Below are positions 26,147 to 34,935 of a stretch of 64,000 bases of DNA, piece after piece (the stretch's first letter is position 1; every line of letters begins with the position of its first letter). Under the pieces are notes generated by a model. The model did not search any database and was not told where the DNA came from. It saw nothing but the letters and a program-made list of their open reading frames with translations. The stretch comes from CAWIHK01 sp963835935 (GTDB lineage Bacteria > Bacteroidota > Ignavibacteria > UBA10030 > CAVZMI01): positions 1,178,001 to 1,242,000 of the forward strand of contig CAWIHK010000001.1 in the NCBI GenBank assembly GCA_963835935.1, read 5' to 3'. Both the position numbers and the translations under genes were made by a program.

Positions 26147-26206
26147 TTTCATCATTATTAATTTCATTCGTTTTAAATTATTTTTATTATATAAGGAATC
26201 ATTCAC

Positions 26207-27022
26207 ATGGTCGACCACGATTTTTTAGCCCGTTTACACGAAGCGAACGAGAATTTTTCCGTTAACCTTCCATCCAAGCCGAAAGCCGAAAATTTCATCG
26301 ATCAGGTTGTGGCTTTTCTATTTCCAATAACCATGGGACATAATTTATCGGTACAGCAACTCGAACTCCGCATGATGCACCTGCGGTTGGAATTCGAAGA
26401 GCTGTTGGAATCACTCGCTTGCTATTTCTCTCAGCCGATAACCGAACTCGCGGAGAAGTTTTTCGATTCGCTGCCGAAAGTTTATGAAATGTTGAATGAG
26501 GATGCAAAAGCGATCCTCGAATTCGATCCGGCGGCATACTCGCTGGAAGAAATAATAATTGCGTATCCGGGATTTTATGCAATTGCAGTACACCGGCTTG
26601 CGCATGAAATGTACAAACTGCAAATTCCGATCTTGCCCCGCATTATTTCAGAATATGCGCACAACAGGACGGGGATAGACATTCACCCCGGGGCAATAAT
26701 TGGTGAATCATTTTTCATCGATCATGGAACCGGGATAGTGATCGGTGAAACGACGGTCATCGGCAACAATGTGAAAATTTATCAGGGTGTTACACTCGGG
26801 GCGTTGAACGTGAAAAAGTCGTTGGCCAATAAAAAACGTCACCCGACCATCGAAGACAACGTGATCGTCTATTCCGGGAGTACGATTTTAGGCGGAGAAA
26901 CAGTTATCGGACACGATTCAATTATTGGGGGAACTTCGTGGGTGACGGAAAGCATCGAACCTTACTCGATCGTCTATCATAAGAGCGAAGTTCATGTCCG
27001 AAACTCACGTGAGAATTCCTGA
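26207..27022 (+). CDS. cysE: Serine O-acetyltransferase
   Basis: Makes O-acetylserine from serine and acetyl-CoA, committing serine to cysteine synthesis. The 271-residue protein has an N-terminal helical domain (1-150) and a C-terminal left-handed beta-helix of hexapeptide repeats. The conserved HPGAIIGESFFIDHGTGIVIGETTVIG and YQGVTLGALNVKK blocks hold the catalytic His and the substrate site. The N-terminal part is longer than in short CysE enzymes and resembles the EpsC-type. AAGGA lies upstream of the ATG at 26207. It is preceded by a Cys-rich leader ORF and hairpin, so expression probably responds to cysteine supply. Confidence 0.93.
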   Translation: MVDHDFLARLHEANENFSVNLPSKPKAENFIDQVVAFLFPITMGHNLSVQQLELRMMHLRLEFEELLESLACYFSQPITELAEKFFDSLPKVYEMLNEDAKAILEFDPAAYSLEEIIIAYPGFYAIAVHRLAHEMYKLQIPILPRIISEYAHNRTGIDIHPGAIIGESFFIDHGTGIVIGETTVIGNNVKIYQGVTLGALNVKKSLANKKRHPTIEDNVIVYSGSTILGGETVIGHDSIIGGTSWVTESIEPYSIVYHKSEVHVRNSRENS

Positions 27023-27048
27023 GCGATAGATTTTGTGGTATAAAAAAA

Positions 27049-27100
27049 TCAGAGTTCAAGAGCTGAAATCCTTAATCAGATTCCAACTCTGAACTCTGAA
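27049..27100. repeat. 52-bp hairpin-forming direct repeat, left copy
   Basis: It is identical over 52 bases to 34867-34918. The ends TCAGAGTTCA and TGAACTCTGA are perfect complements, and the inner parts pair imperfectly, so each copy can fold into a long hairpin. This copy follows cysE and may terminate it. Together the copies bracket the secreted-protein module. Confidence 0.85.
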
Positions 27101-27167
27101 AATAAAAATTTTCACTTGACCAAAATCTTTTGCAAATAATAAATCCTAAAAAAATTTCATTTTCGTC

Positions 27168-27196
27168 TTGACAAACAACCAGCAATTTCATATTTT
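27168..27196 (+). promoter_or_regulatory. Predicted promoter of the secreted-protein operon
   Basis: TTGACA at 27168-27173 and TATTTT at 27191-27196 with a 17-base spacer. They lie about 70 bases before the first start codon of the seven-gene run that ends at 34786. Confidence 0.5.
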
Positions 27197-27270
27197 ATTT
27201 TTATTACTTCAAATTCGTAATTTCATTATCTCAAACATCTGACACTTATGCAAAGGAGGAACATGCGTTT

Positions 27271-29274
27271 ATGGGCAATAGCAAAGTTTACCATCCTCAC
27301 AATATTCTAAAACTTTTTTTATTTTTTGTTGTGGCATTTATTTTTTCTTCAGCATTTATTTTTTCGCAAACACGTATAAACGAAAAAATAATTATCTCAC
27401 CGCAATCAAATCCGACACTAAAATCTATTCCTGATTCGAGTACCCCATATAACTTAAAGATCGAGATTACATGCCAAGGTTTTATAATTGGCCTTCAGGT
27501 GAATAATGAATGGGCTGTGTCCGATGCCGCTGGATATTTAGTATACACATGGCAAGGTTTTAGTTCTGGATTTATAGCTTATCGCGCTTCTGTACCAAAC
27601 GGTGGCCCGGCACAATCATATTCATTTCATTTTAAATTTACTGCCGATGACCAGATACTAATGGATGACACTTCAAAGGGGACAGGCTTGTATATGTATG
27701 GCTCGATTCCAGATATGTGGCCCGTACCAATAATAGATTATTATCAAGTTGATCCTAATCCAATCCTGGCATCTGCAGGAACGACAAGCGGCTTCGCAGT
27801 AATTGGGAAAAATCGACTTGGGAATTCTGTAGATGTGCCTAGAAAGTTAACCATACAAATATCTCCCAATGGGAATGTGGTTGGAAACGGCACATATGGG
27901 TATTTACAAGATCAATATGGTAACCAGGGAACATCTCTTTCGAACATTCCGCTTGATGATGCAAATTCATGGCAAATTAGTTATGTAGATGATGGAATCA
28001 CAACAAACGATGATATAACTTTAAATTTGAATGCCTCGGATGAATATGGGATAATCGGAACCGGGATAATAAAAATACCTGGCAATCATCCTCCGGTAAT
28101 AACCAGCATTACAAAAGATCCGGATAAAAAATATTACAAGTATGATATGGCTCATCCAACGACTGTTACAATTACAGCCGTGGCAGAAGATCCGGATGAT
28201 AATGATTATGTAACAATTGATTTTAATCCGACTTCGTCTGCTCAAAATAAAATAATAAAAGCTCGTAATGGCATTTCCACTCCGGCGAAAAGTCTCTCGA
28301 AAAAAGTTGGAACTGTTCCGCATGTGTCATCTACAACCGCCACGAATACATATTCTCTGACTTTGAATCAACCTGGGAAGTATGATATCCTCATACGGGC
28401 AATAGATAGAAAAGGCCTGGAAGCCGATTCAACAATTTCGATTTATTGCGTCGATGTTCAATTGGAACCAAAAAATAATAATGCAATTGATGGCAGTTCT
28501 ACAAATTATAATTTAAAAATTACTCCTGATATGGCAACTCCGACATCGATTAAGTGGAGTGGCAAACCACAGCAACCGGCAATTGATGCAATGAGCGATT
28601 TAGGAAATCCAAAAGATGCGCCTGATATTCAATTTTTACCCGACAGTATTTCTAAACAAGTTACTATAAATCCCGTTTTATGGTTTGCAAACAATGTTAA
28701 TCCTTGTGGCGTTGATACAGCTTGTTATTACAATGTAGAATCAAAAATAATGTTCGATAATGACAATTTTCAAGTCACAGACGATTTTAAGGCTTGGATT
28801 CCGGACACCGCTGGAATAACACATAGTCCAATAATTAAAGGATATCCTAAAATGGTAATCATCAAAGATGGAAAGACGGGGAAAGAAATTGGATATAAAA
28901 TAGTAACTGATACAGTTAATTCGCTTGAAAGAAGCATAGATAGCAGTCATATTGAAATGAGAATTCCTACAACGAGTAGATATTATAACAAACTATATAC
29001 CCATGAAAAAAAACATTTTCAACAATGGCAAAGTGGAATTGTAAAAGATTATTTTACTGTTGATAGACTGCTTACATATTTCAAAGGTGTTCAGACGCGA
29101 ACTCTCGAAGAATATGATAGCACATTACATGCCTTAGAAAATAATTTTTATGATGATGAAAAAGCTCGATGGAAAAAAAACGGAATGGAAAATAAAATGG
29201 AAAAGGAAGCGTACGATACATCGGATAGCCTTAAACCTTATTATGGATTTAGAAATTGTAATAGGTTTAAATAA
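27271..29274 (+). CDS. Secreted multidomain protein with C-terminal HExxH motif
   Basis: A 667-residue exported protein. A signal peptide ends near residue 33 (FIFSSAFIFSQ). Residues about 45-410 look like beta-sandwich (Ig/PKD-like) modules, including NHPPVITSITKDPD and a segment ending YDILIRAIDRKGLEADSTISIYCVD. The C-terminal part holds THEKKHFQQW with HEKKH at 578-582 and an acidic EKEAYD about 60 residues later, the spacing of a zinc metalloprotease. No known peptidase family was recognised, so protease activity is inferred. It has no T9SS tail. AGGAGG lies 11 bases before the chosen ATG and only 3 before an out-of-frame ATG at 27263. It is first of seven same-strand genes. Confidence 0.75.
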   Translation: MGNSKVYHPHNILKLFLFFVVAFIFSSAFIFSQTRINEKIIISPQSNPTLKSIPDSSTPYNLKIEITCQGFIIGLQVNNEWAVSDAAGYLVYTWQGFSSGFIAYRASVPNGGPAQSYSFHFKFTADDQILMDDTSKGTGLYMYGSIPDMWPVPIIDYYQVDPNPILASAGTTSGFAVIGKNRLGNSVDVPRKLTIQISPNGNVVGNGTYGYLQDQYGNQGTSLSNIPLDDANSWQISYVDDGITTNDDITLNLNASDEYGIIGTGIIKIPGNHPPVITSITKDPDKKYYKYDMAHPTTVTITAVAEDPDDNDYVTIDFNPTSSAQNKIIKARNGISTPAKSLSKKVGTVPHVSSTTATNTYSLTLNQPGKYDILIRAIDRKGLEADSTISIYCVDVQLEPKNNNAIDGSSTNYNLKITPDMATPTSIKWSGKPQQPAIDAMSDLGNPKDAPDIQFLPDSISKQVTINPVLWFANNVNPCGVDTACYYNVESKIMFDNDNFQVTDDFKAWIPDTAGITHSPIIKGYPKMVIIKDGKTGKEIGYKIVTDTVNSLERSIDSSHIEMRIPTTSRYYNKLYTHEKKHFQQWQSGIVKDYFTVDRLLTYFKGVQTRTLEEYDSTLHALENNFYDDEKARWKKNGMENKMEKEAYDTSDSLKPYYGFRNCNRFK

Positions 29275-29315
29275 TATTTAAACAAAAATATTATAATGTA
29301 CCAAAGGAGTTTATC

Positions 29316-30188
29316 ATGAATAAAAATATTTTATTTATTATAATAATTTCAATTTTAATCAAATTTGAATCACCAGGCCAAGTGATTGAACCTGATATCC
29401 AAAAGTTGGTCAGGAACTCTTCTCTTATTTTACTATCAGAAATGAAATCAGTGAAATATTGTGATAAAGTATACATTATTCGATCAAGCGATGGAAAAAC
29501 TGCGGATATGAAAGGAGATGAGGATGGATACAACTTTATTTTTCAAACAACAAGAATATTAAAAGGCCAACTTAAATCTCAAAATATTTCAATTTATATG
29601 AATCGAAATGAATATAGTATTCAATCGGAAGGCTTAACTATTACTTTTGTAAATAAACATAAATATCTTCTTTTTTTAAATCCGCGTACAATATTGGATA
29701 GTATTAAATTAAAATATAATCTAACAGATAATAATAATTACTTTCCGTATTTTGGAGGATTTGGTGTCATCGATATGAAAGATAAAGGGAGTGATTCTAC
29801 TCTCGCTCTAGTAGAACAGCTTTGCGCCATCATACCGCCGCCTCCATCTGCCGGTACAACCTCGTCGCAGTTAGCCGATAGTCTTGGAATAAAATTAGAT
29901 TCGTACGCGTCATCGTCGTCAATCGGAAACGATAAATTTGTTGAGAATCTTAAAAAACAAATAAAACAAATACAAACTCATATTCAAAAAAGTAAGAAAA
30001 ATAAAGCAATCGAGGAGCTTAAAAAATTCCAGGAAAAACTACACAACGTGTATTTTAAAATCGGAGGAGAAGGGCAAAATTTTATCTCACCTGATGCGTA
30101 TGGCTATTTATATTATACAGCGCAATACATAATAGATTTATTAAATAGTGGCGATAATGGCGGCGGTGGAGGTGGAGGCGCAAGTTGA
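29316..30188 (+). CDS. Secreted tandem paralogue 1 (variable N-domain, constant C-domain, Gly tail)
   Basis: A 290-residue exported protein, first of five tandem copies. The signal peptide covers about 1-22. Residues 23-165 form a beta-rich domain with the pattern SSLILLSE...FIFQTTRILKGQ...KYLLFLNP, which resembles the OB-fold NTR/TIMP-like pattern, though I cannot confirm it. A Pro hinge IIPPPPSAG lies at 172-180. A helical domain at about 186-276 (LKKQIKQIQTHIQ, KLHNVYFKIGG, YLYYTAQYIIDLL) recalls FIMAH-type C-terminal domains. The end is a Gly tail (280-290). AGGAG precedes the ATG. Spacers to the next copies are 60-67 bases. Confidence 0.75.
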   Translation: MNKNILFIIIISILIKFESPGQVIEPDIQKLVRNSSLILLSEMKSVKYCDKVYIIRSSDGKTADMKGDEDGYNFIFQTTRILKGQLKSQNISIYMNRNEYSIQSEGLTITFVNKHKYLLFLNPRTILDSIKLKYNLTDNNNYFPYFGGFGVIDMKDKGSDSTLALVEQLCAIIPPPPSAGTTSSQLADSLGIKLDSYASSSSIGNDKFVENLKKQIKQIQTHIQKSKKNKAIEELKKFQEKLHNVYFKIGGEGQNFISPDAYGYLYYTAQYIIDLLNSGDNGGGGGGGAS

Positions 30189-30248
30189 AAAGAAAGATAA
30201 GCCAGGCGCTTTTTCAAAGAAATAATTTTTATCAGACAAATTAGAAAA

Positions 30249-31106
30249 ATGAAACGTCAATTATTGATATTACAAATAATCGCGATAATATTAATTTTTC
30301 AATTTAATCTATATTCTCAAACAACTGGACCTTCACCACTTCCAGAGTTAGTTGATAGTTCTCAAATAATATTAGTGTCGAAAGTAAAATCTGATACAAT
30401 GTTTTTTGTGCCAGATTCATTTGAGGAGGAATCAAAAATTTTTAGTTGTGATGTAATTAAAGTATTAAAAGGTATTTATAACACGAAGATATTAGAAATA
30501 TTCGCATTCAGGGATGAAGAGTATTGTACTGAAATTCCAGGGAAATTTTATGAGAAAAATGATGTATGTTTATTTTTCCTCAAAAAAAAGATTATTCCGG
30601 ACAGCATAAGGCATAAGCATAATTTTCAGGATCGGGCGTTCTATATCCCAATTTTTGATGGCGAAGGTATATTTGTTCTTAAAGATTCGGCAAGGATGAA
30701 CATACTTCATGAGGTTGAACAATTATGTGCCATCATACCATCTCCACCTGCAGATGGTGTTACCTCGGCTCAGTTGGCCGATAGTCTTGGAATAAAATTG
30801 AATGCGTATGCATCATCGTCGTCAATCGGAGACGATAAATTTGTCGAGAGTCTTAAAAAACAAATAAAACAAATCCAAACTCATATTCAAAAAGGGAAGA
30901 AAGATATAGCAATACAGGAAATCGGAAAATTCAAAGAAAAATTACACAACGTGTATTTTAAAATCGGAGGACAGGATCAACGTTTTATCACACCTGATGC
31001 GTATGGCTATTTATATTATACAGCACAATACATAATAGATTTATTGAATAGTGGAGATAATGGTGGAGGTGGTAGTGGCGGTGGTGGTGGAGGCGGTGCA
31101 AGTTGA
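30249..31106 (+). CDS. Secreted tandem paralogue 2 (most divergent N-domain)
   Basis: 285 residues with the same plan: signal peptide (1-24), beta domain with VDSSQIILVSKV and FSCDVIKVLKGIYN, hinge IIPSPPADG, constant helical domain, and a long Gly/Ser tail. The N-terminal domain is the least similar of the five, while the C-terminal 120 residues stay close to identical to the others. This contrast suggests selection for variety in front and homogenisation behind. The start follows a poor ribosome site, as in copies 3-5, so expression may depend on coupling within the operon. Confidence 0.72.
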   Translation: MKRQLLILQIIAIILIFQFNLYSQTTGPSPLPELVDSSQIILVSKVKSDTMFFVPDSFEEESKIFSCDVIKVLKGIYNTKILEIFAFRDEEYCTEIPGKFYEKNDVCLFFLKKKIIPDSIRHKHNFQDRAFYIPIFDGEGIFVLKDSARMNILHEVEQLCAIIPSPPADGVTSAQLADSLGIKLNAYASSSSIGDDKFVESLKKQIKQIQTHIQKGKKDIAIQEIGKFKEKLHNVYFKIGGQDQRFITPDAYGYLYYTAQYIIDLLNSGDNGGGGSGGGGGGGAS

Positions 31107-31167
31107 AAAGAAAGATAAGTCGGATGTTTTTTAAAAGAAATATATTTTTACGATGAAAATTAGAGAG

Positions 31168-32061
31168 ATGAAAAATCAAATACGAATTATTTTATTTATT
31201 ATAATAATTTCTATTTTGATCAAATTAGAATCGCCGGGCCAAGTCATCGAACCTGATATCCAAAAGTTAGTGAGGAACTCTTCTCTTATTTTACTATCAG
31301 AAATGAAATCAGCGAAATATTGTAGTAAAATTAATTTAATACCTGATCGATCTGGAAAAACTGGAATTATGGAGTCGCAAAATGATGGATATTACTTTAT
31401 ATTTGAACCTAAGAAAATTCTAAAAGGCAATATCAAATCAAAAGAATTTTCAATTTTCATGGAAAAGATGGAATATGGTGGTCAATCGGAAGGTTTGTCA
31501 ATTATTATTAAAGACAAACACAAATATCTTTTCTTTCTTAATCCTCGGTCAATCTCAGATAGCATCAAATCAAAATACAGTCTTACGGACTCAAGTAATT
31601 ACTTTCCGTATTTTGGAGGATTTGGTGTCATCGATATGAAAGATAAAGGGAGTGATTCTACTCTCGCTATAGTAGAACAGCTTTGCGCCATCATACCACC
31701 GCCTCCATCTGCCGGTACATCCTCGTCGCAGTTGGCCGATAGCCTTGGAATAAAATTAGATACATACGCGTCATCATCGTCAATCAGAAATGATAAATTT
31801 GTTGAGAACCTTAAAAAGCAAATAAAACAAATCCAAACTCATATTCAAAAAGGGAAAAAAGATAAAGCAATCCAGGAACTCAAAAAATTCCAGGAAAAAT
31901 TACACAACGTGTATTTTAAAATCGGAGGAGAGGGGCAAAATTTTATCTCACCTGATGCGTATGGCTATTTATATTATACCGCGCAGTACATAATAGATTT
32001 ATTAAATAGTGGCGATAATGGCGGCGGTGGTAGTGGCGGTGGAGGTGGAGGTGCAAGTTGA
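31168..32061 (+). CDS. Secreted tandem paralogue 3
   Basis: 297 residues from the ATG at 31168, chosen because it aligns with the start of the other copies; an in-frame ATG lies five codons earlier. The N-terminal third (VIEPDIQKLVRNSSLILLSEMKS) is nearly the same as copy 1, so copies 1 and 3 are closest there. The middle differs (INLIPDRSGKTGIMESQ...). Then come the hinge IIPPPPSAG, the constant helical domain and a Gly-rich tail with one Ser. One conserved position in the SSSSIGNDKF block reads Arg (SIRNDKF). Confidence 0.72.
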   Translation: MKNQIRIILFIIIISILIKLESPGQVIEPDIQKLVRNSSLILLSEMKSAKYCSKINLIPDRSGKTGIMESQNDGYYFIFEPKKILKGNIKSKEFSIFMEKMEYGGQSEGLSIIIKDKHKYLFFLNPRSISDSIKSKYSLTDSSNYFPYFGGFGVIDMKDKGSDSTLAIVEQLCAIIPPPPSAGTSSSQLADSLGIKLDTYASSSSIRNDKFVENLKKQIKQIQTHIQKGKKDKAIQELKKFQEKLHNVYFKIGGEGQNFISPDAYGYLYYTAQYIIDLLNSGDNGGGGSGGGGGGAS

Positions 32062-32123
32062 AAAGAAAGATAAGCCAGGCGCTTTTTTCAAATATATAAT
32101 TTCTTATGAGACAAGTTCGCAAA

Positions 32124-33038
32124 ATGAAAAATCATATACGAATTATTTTTTTCTTCATTATGGTAATTCCGTTATTAAAGATAAGCGCTCAAGTTATACC
32201 ACCATCATTGGAAAAAATAGTCGATAGATCAAGTTTGATTGTATTGGCGGAATTATTAGATATAAAAAATTGTGTAAGTTGGTATAATATTCCAAATCCA
32301 GATGGTAAAACAGGGAATATACATCTTGATGAAGATGGTTTTTATTTTACTTTTAAATCAATAAAATTAATTAAAGGTTCTATTCAAAATCCTCAATTAT
32401 TCATATATATGACAAAGAAAGAATATCATGGAAGTACTGAGATCCCATTTTATGAATTTAAGACGAATCAAAGATATATTCTTTGTCTCAATCCACGTTT
32501 AATTCCTGCACCTGATAGTATAAAAATGAAATATAATCTTTCCGACACAACTAATTATTTTCCATATTTCGAAGGATTTGGGGTTATTGATATGCACGCA
32601 GGCATCGGCGATGACCATCAATGGGATATTAGCCTTCAAAATAAAACCGGAGAAGAAATACTTGCACAAATAGAAACACTTTGTGTCATCATCCCGCCGC
32701 CTCCATCTGCCGGTACAACCTCGTCGCAGTTGGCCGATAGCCTTGGAATAAAATTAGATACATACGCGTCATCATCGTCAATCGGGAATGATAAATTTGT
32801 TGAGAATCTTAAAAAACAAATAAAACAAATCCAAACTCATATTCAAAAAGGTAAGAAAGATAAAGCAATCGAGGAACTTAAAAAATTCCGGGAAAAATTA
32901 CACAACGTGTATTTTAAAATTGGAGGACAGGATCAACGTTTTATCACGCCTGAAACTTATGGCTATTTGTATTATACAGCACAATACATAATAGATTTAT
33001 TGAATAGTGAAAACAATGGTGGCAGTGGAATAGGTTGA
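32124..33038 (+). CDS. Secreted tandem paralogue 4
   Basis: 304 residues from the ATG at 32124, aligned to the other copies; an upstream in-frame ATG lies at 32106. The signal peptide is followed by VIPPSLEKIVDRSSLIVLAELLD and a beta domain ending RYILCLNPRLIPAPDS. Compared with copies 1-3 it has an insert VIDMHAGIGDDHQWDISLQNKTGEE before the hinge, shared with copy 5. The helical domain is as in the others. The tail is short (NNGGSGIG) rather than poly-Gly. The 62-base spacer in front is itself repeated between copies. Confidence 0.72.
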   Translation: MKNHIRIIFFFIMVIPLLKISAQVIPPSLEKIVDRSSLIVLAELLDIKNCVSWYNIPNPDGKTGNIHLDEDGFYFTFKSIKLIKGSIQNPQLFIYMTKKEYHGSTEIPFYEFKTNQRYILCLNPRLIPAPDSIKMKYNLSDTTNYFPYFEGFGVIDMHAGIGDDHQWDISLQNKTGEEILAQIETLCVIIPPPPSAGTTSSQLADSLGIKLDTYASSSSIGNDKFVENLKKQIKQIQTHIQKGKKDKAIEELKKFREKLHNVYFKIGGQDQRFITPETYGYLYYTAQYIIDLLNSENNGGSGIG

Positions 33039-33105
33039 ATTGAAAAGAAAGATGAGCCAGATGCTTTTTTCAAATATATAATTTCTTATGAGACAAGTTT
33101 GCAAA

Positions 33106-34020
33106 ATGAAAAATTATAAACGAATTATTTTATTTATTATTTTTTTATTTTCAATAATTAAAATGAATGCGCAGGTTATTCCACCTACGCTACAAAAAAT
33201 AGTGGATAGATCAAGTTTGATTGTGTTGGCGGAATTGTCGGAAGAAAAAGATTGTTACAAATACCATTTGGTCCCTAATCCAGATGGTAAAACTGGAGTT
33301 ATTTCTTTCGATCGGGATGGTTTTTACTATACTTTTAAACCAATAAAAGTACTCAAAGGTTCTTTTCAACATCTCCAATTATTTATTTATATGACACAAA
33401 GCGAATTTAATGGGAGTACTGAGATTCCACGTTGTGTTTTTAAAAAGCAGCATAGATATATTCTTTGTCTCAATCCACGCTTAATTCCTGCACGTGATAG
33501 TATAAAAATGAAATATAATCTTTCCGACACAGCTAATTATTTTCCATATTTCGAAGGATTTGGGGTTATTGATATGCACGCAGGCATCGGCGATGACCAT
33601 CAATGGGATATTAGTCTTCAAAATAAAACCGGAGAAGAAATACTTGCACAAATAGAAACACTTTGCGTTATCATCCCGCCTCCTCCATCTGCCGGTATAA
33701 CCTCGTCGCAGTTAGCCGATAGCCTTGGAATAAAATTAGATGCATACGCGTCATCGTCGTCAATCGGGAATGATAAATTTGTCGAGAGCCTTAAAAAGCA
33801 AATAAAACAAATCCAAATTCATATTCAAAAAGGGAAAAAAGATAAAGCAATCCAGGAACTTAAAAAATTTCAAGATAAATTACACAATGTGTATTTTAAA
33901 ATCGGCGGACAAGATCAACGTTTTATCACACCTGAGGCGTATGGATATTTATATTATACTGCGCAATACATAATTGATTTATTGAATAGTGAAAACAATG
34001 GAGGAAGTGGGATAGGTTGA
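33106..34020 (+). CDS. Secreted tandem paralogue 5
   Basis: 304 residues, sister to copy 4: same insert, same short NNGGSGIG tail, and near-identical sequence from SIKMKYNLSDT onward. The N-terminal 110 residues differ more (EEKDCYKYHLVPNPDGKTGVISFDRDG). The ATG at 33106 is chosen by alignment with the other copies. The region after its stop, up to the next gene, resembles the spacers between copies, so the duplication unit included the upstream region of each gene. Confidence 0.72.
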   Translation: MKNYKRIILFIIFLFSIIKMNAQVIPPTLQKIVDRSSLIVLAELSEEKDCYKYHLVPNPDGKTGVISFDRDGFYYTFKPIKVLKGSFQHLQLFIYMTQSEFNGSTEIPRCVFKKQHRYILCLNPRLIPARDSIKMKYNLSDTANYFPYFEGFGVIDMHAGIGDDHQWDISLQNKTGEEILAQIETLCVIIPPPPSAGITSSQLADSLGIKLDAYASSSSIGNDKFVESLKKQIKQIQIHIQKGKKDKAIQELKKFQDKLHNVYFKIGGQDQRFITPEAYGYLYYTAQYIIDLLNSENNGGSGIG

Positions 34021-34084
34021 ATTGAAAAAATGAACGATGTGCTTTTTGGAATAATTTCTTATGAAACAAGTTAGAAAGGAAAAC

Positions 34085-34786
34085 ATGAAATATATTATTT
34101 TCATCATTACAATTATACCCATTCTTCTTATCGCCGGGGAAACGCAAAAATCGAATTCAATTCCATATAATTCAAAGGGGAATGTAATTTCGCTGTCGGT
34201 AGAGAATTCCGCAGACATCGCGGCGAAGAATGTAACCGTGGAAGTCGACAATCCGCCGGCATGGCTTAAATTCGATACAACAAAGATTAGCTTGAACGAT
34301 GTTCTATCCCAAAAAACGAAGGATGCCGAATTCACATTCTCGATAGAACGAGGCGCGCCGGTCGGCAAAGAACAGAAGCTTAATTTCAGAATCACGAGTA
34401 CGGATAAACCGGCTTTGCAAAAAGATGCAAACAAGGCTCGCTTAAGTTCGAGTAATCCGGTTATTCAAGAATGGACAAAGGAGATATCTATAACAGTTGA
34501 TGCACCGAAGGAATTTCATCTGTATGATAATTATCCAAATCCGTTTAACCCAACAACAAAAATCGCATTTGAAATACCGAAGCAATCGGAAGTAAAAATC
34601 GTTATCTACGATATTCTTGGAAGAATCGTGAAGCAGGTCGCAGATGAAACTAAGGAAGCCGGTTATTTCGAGTATACATGGGATGGAAGAAACGATCGCG
34701 GAGCGACGGTGTCTTCAGGTTTATATTTTTGCCGGGTGAGTGCTGAGAACTGGCATGCAGTGAAAAAGTTAGTAATGACAAAATGA
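34085..34786 (+). CDS. Secreted protein with T9SS type A sorting domain
   Basis: 233 residues from the ATG at 34085, which has AAAGGA upstream. After a signal peptide (about 1-18) comes a cohesin- or Ig-like beta domain (VISLSVENSADIAAKNVTVEV onward). The C-terminal sorting domain begins HLYDNYPNPFNPTTKI and ends RVSAENWHAVKKLVMTK. The sorting domain is recognised by the type IX secretion system and leads to export across the outer membrane and usually anchoring at the surface. It closes the seven-gene run. Its position suggests that it displays or anchors something for the preceding secreted proteins, which lack such a tail; this is inference. Confidence 0.85.
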   Translation: MKYIIFIITIIPILLIAGETQKSNSIPYNSKGNVISLSVENSADIAAKNVTVEVDNPPAWLKFDTTKISLNDVLSQKTKDAEFTFSIERGAPVGKEQKLNFRITSTDKPALQKDANKARLSSSNPVIQEWTKEISITVDAPKEFHLYDNYPNPFNPTTKIAFEIPKQSEVKIVIYDILGRIVKQVADETKEAGYFEYTWDGRNDRGATVSSGLYFCRVSAENWHAVKKLVMTK

Positions 34787-34866
34787 GATATTTGTTCCGA
34801 GTTTAATGTTCGGATATCAGATTATAGTCCTCATACTTGGTTACCATCTTGTCGGTTCCGGACAAT

Positions 34867-34918
34867 TCAGAGTTCAAGAGCTGAAATCCTTAATCAGATT
34901 CCAACTCTGAACTCTGAA
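34867..34918. repeat. 52-bp hairpin-forming direct repeat, right copy
   Basis: Identical to 27049-27100. It lies between the end of the secreted-protein operon and the convergent GH3 gene, where a bidirectional terminator would be expected. The two copies are about 7.8 kb apart in the same orientation. Confidence 0.85.
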
Positions 34919-34935
34919 CTTCTAACAGTACCGTG

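Noticed and set aside
29316..34020. Regular repeats about 930-980 bases apart, checked as a possible CRISPR-like or phase-variation array
   Set aside because: The repeats are whole homologous genes with spacers; there are no short unique spacers between short repeats.
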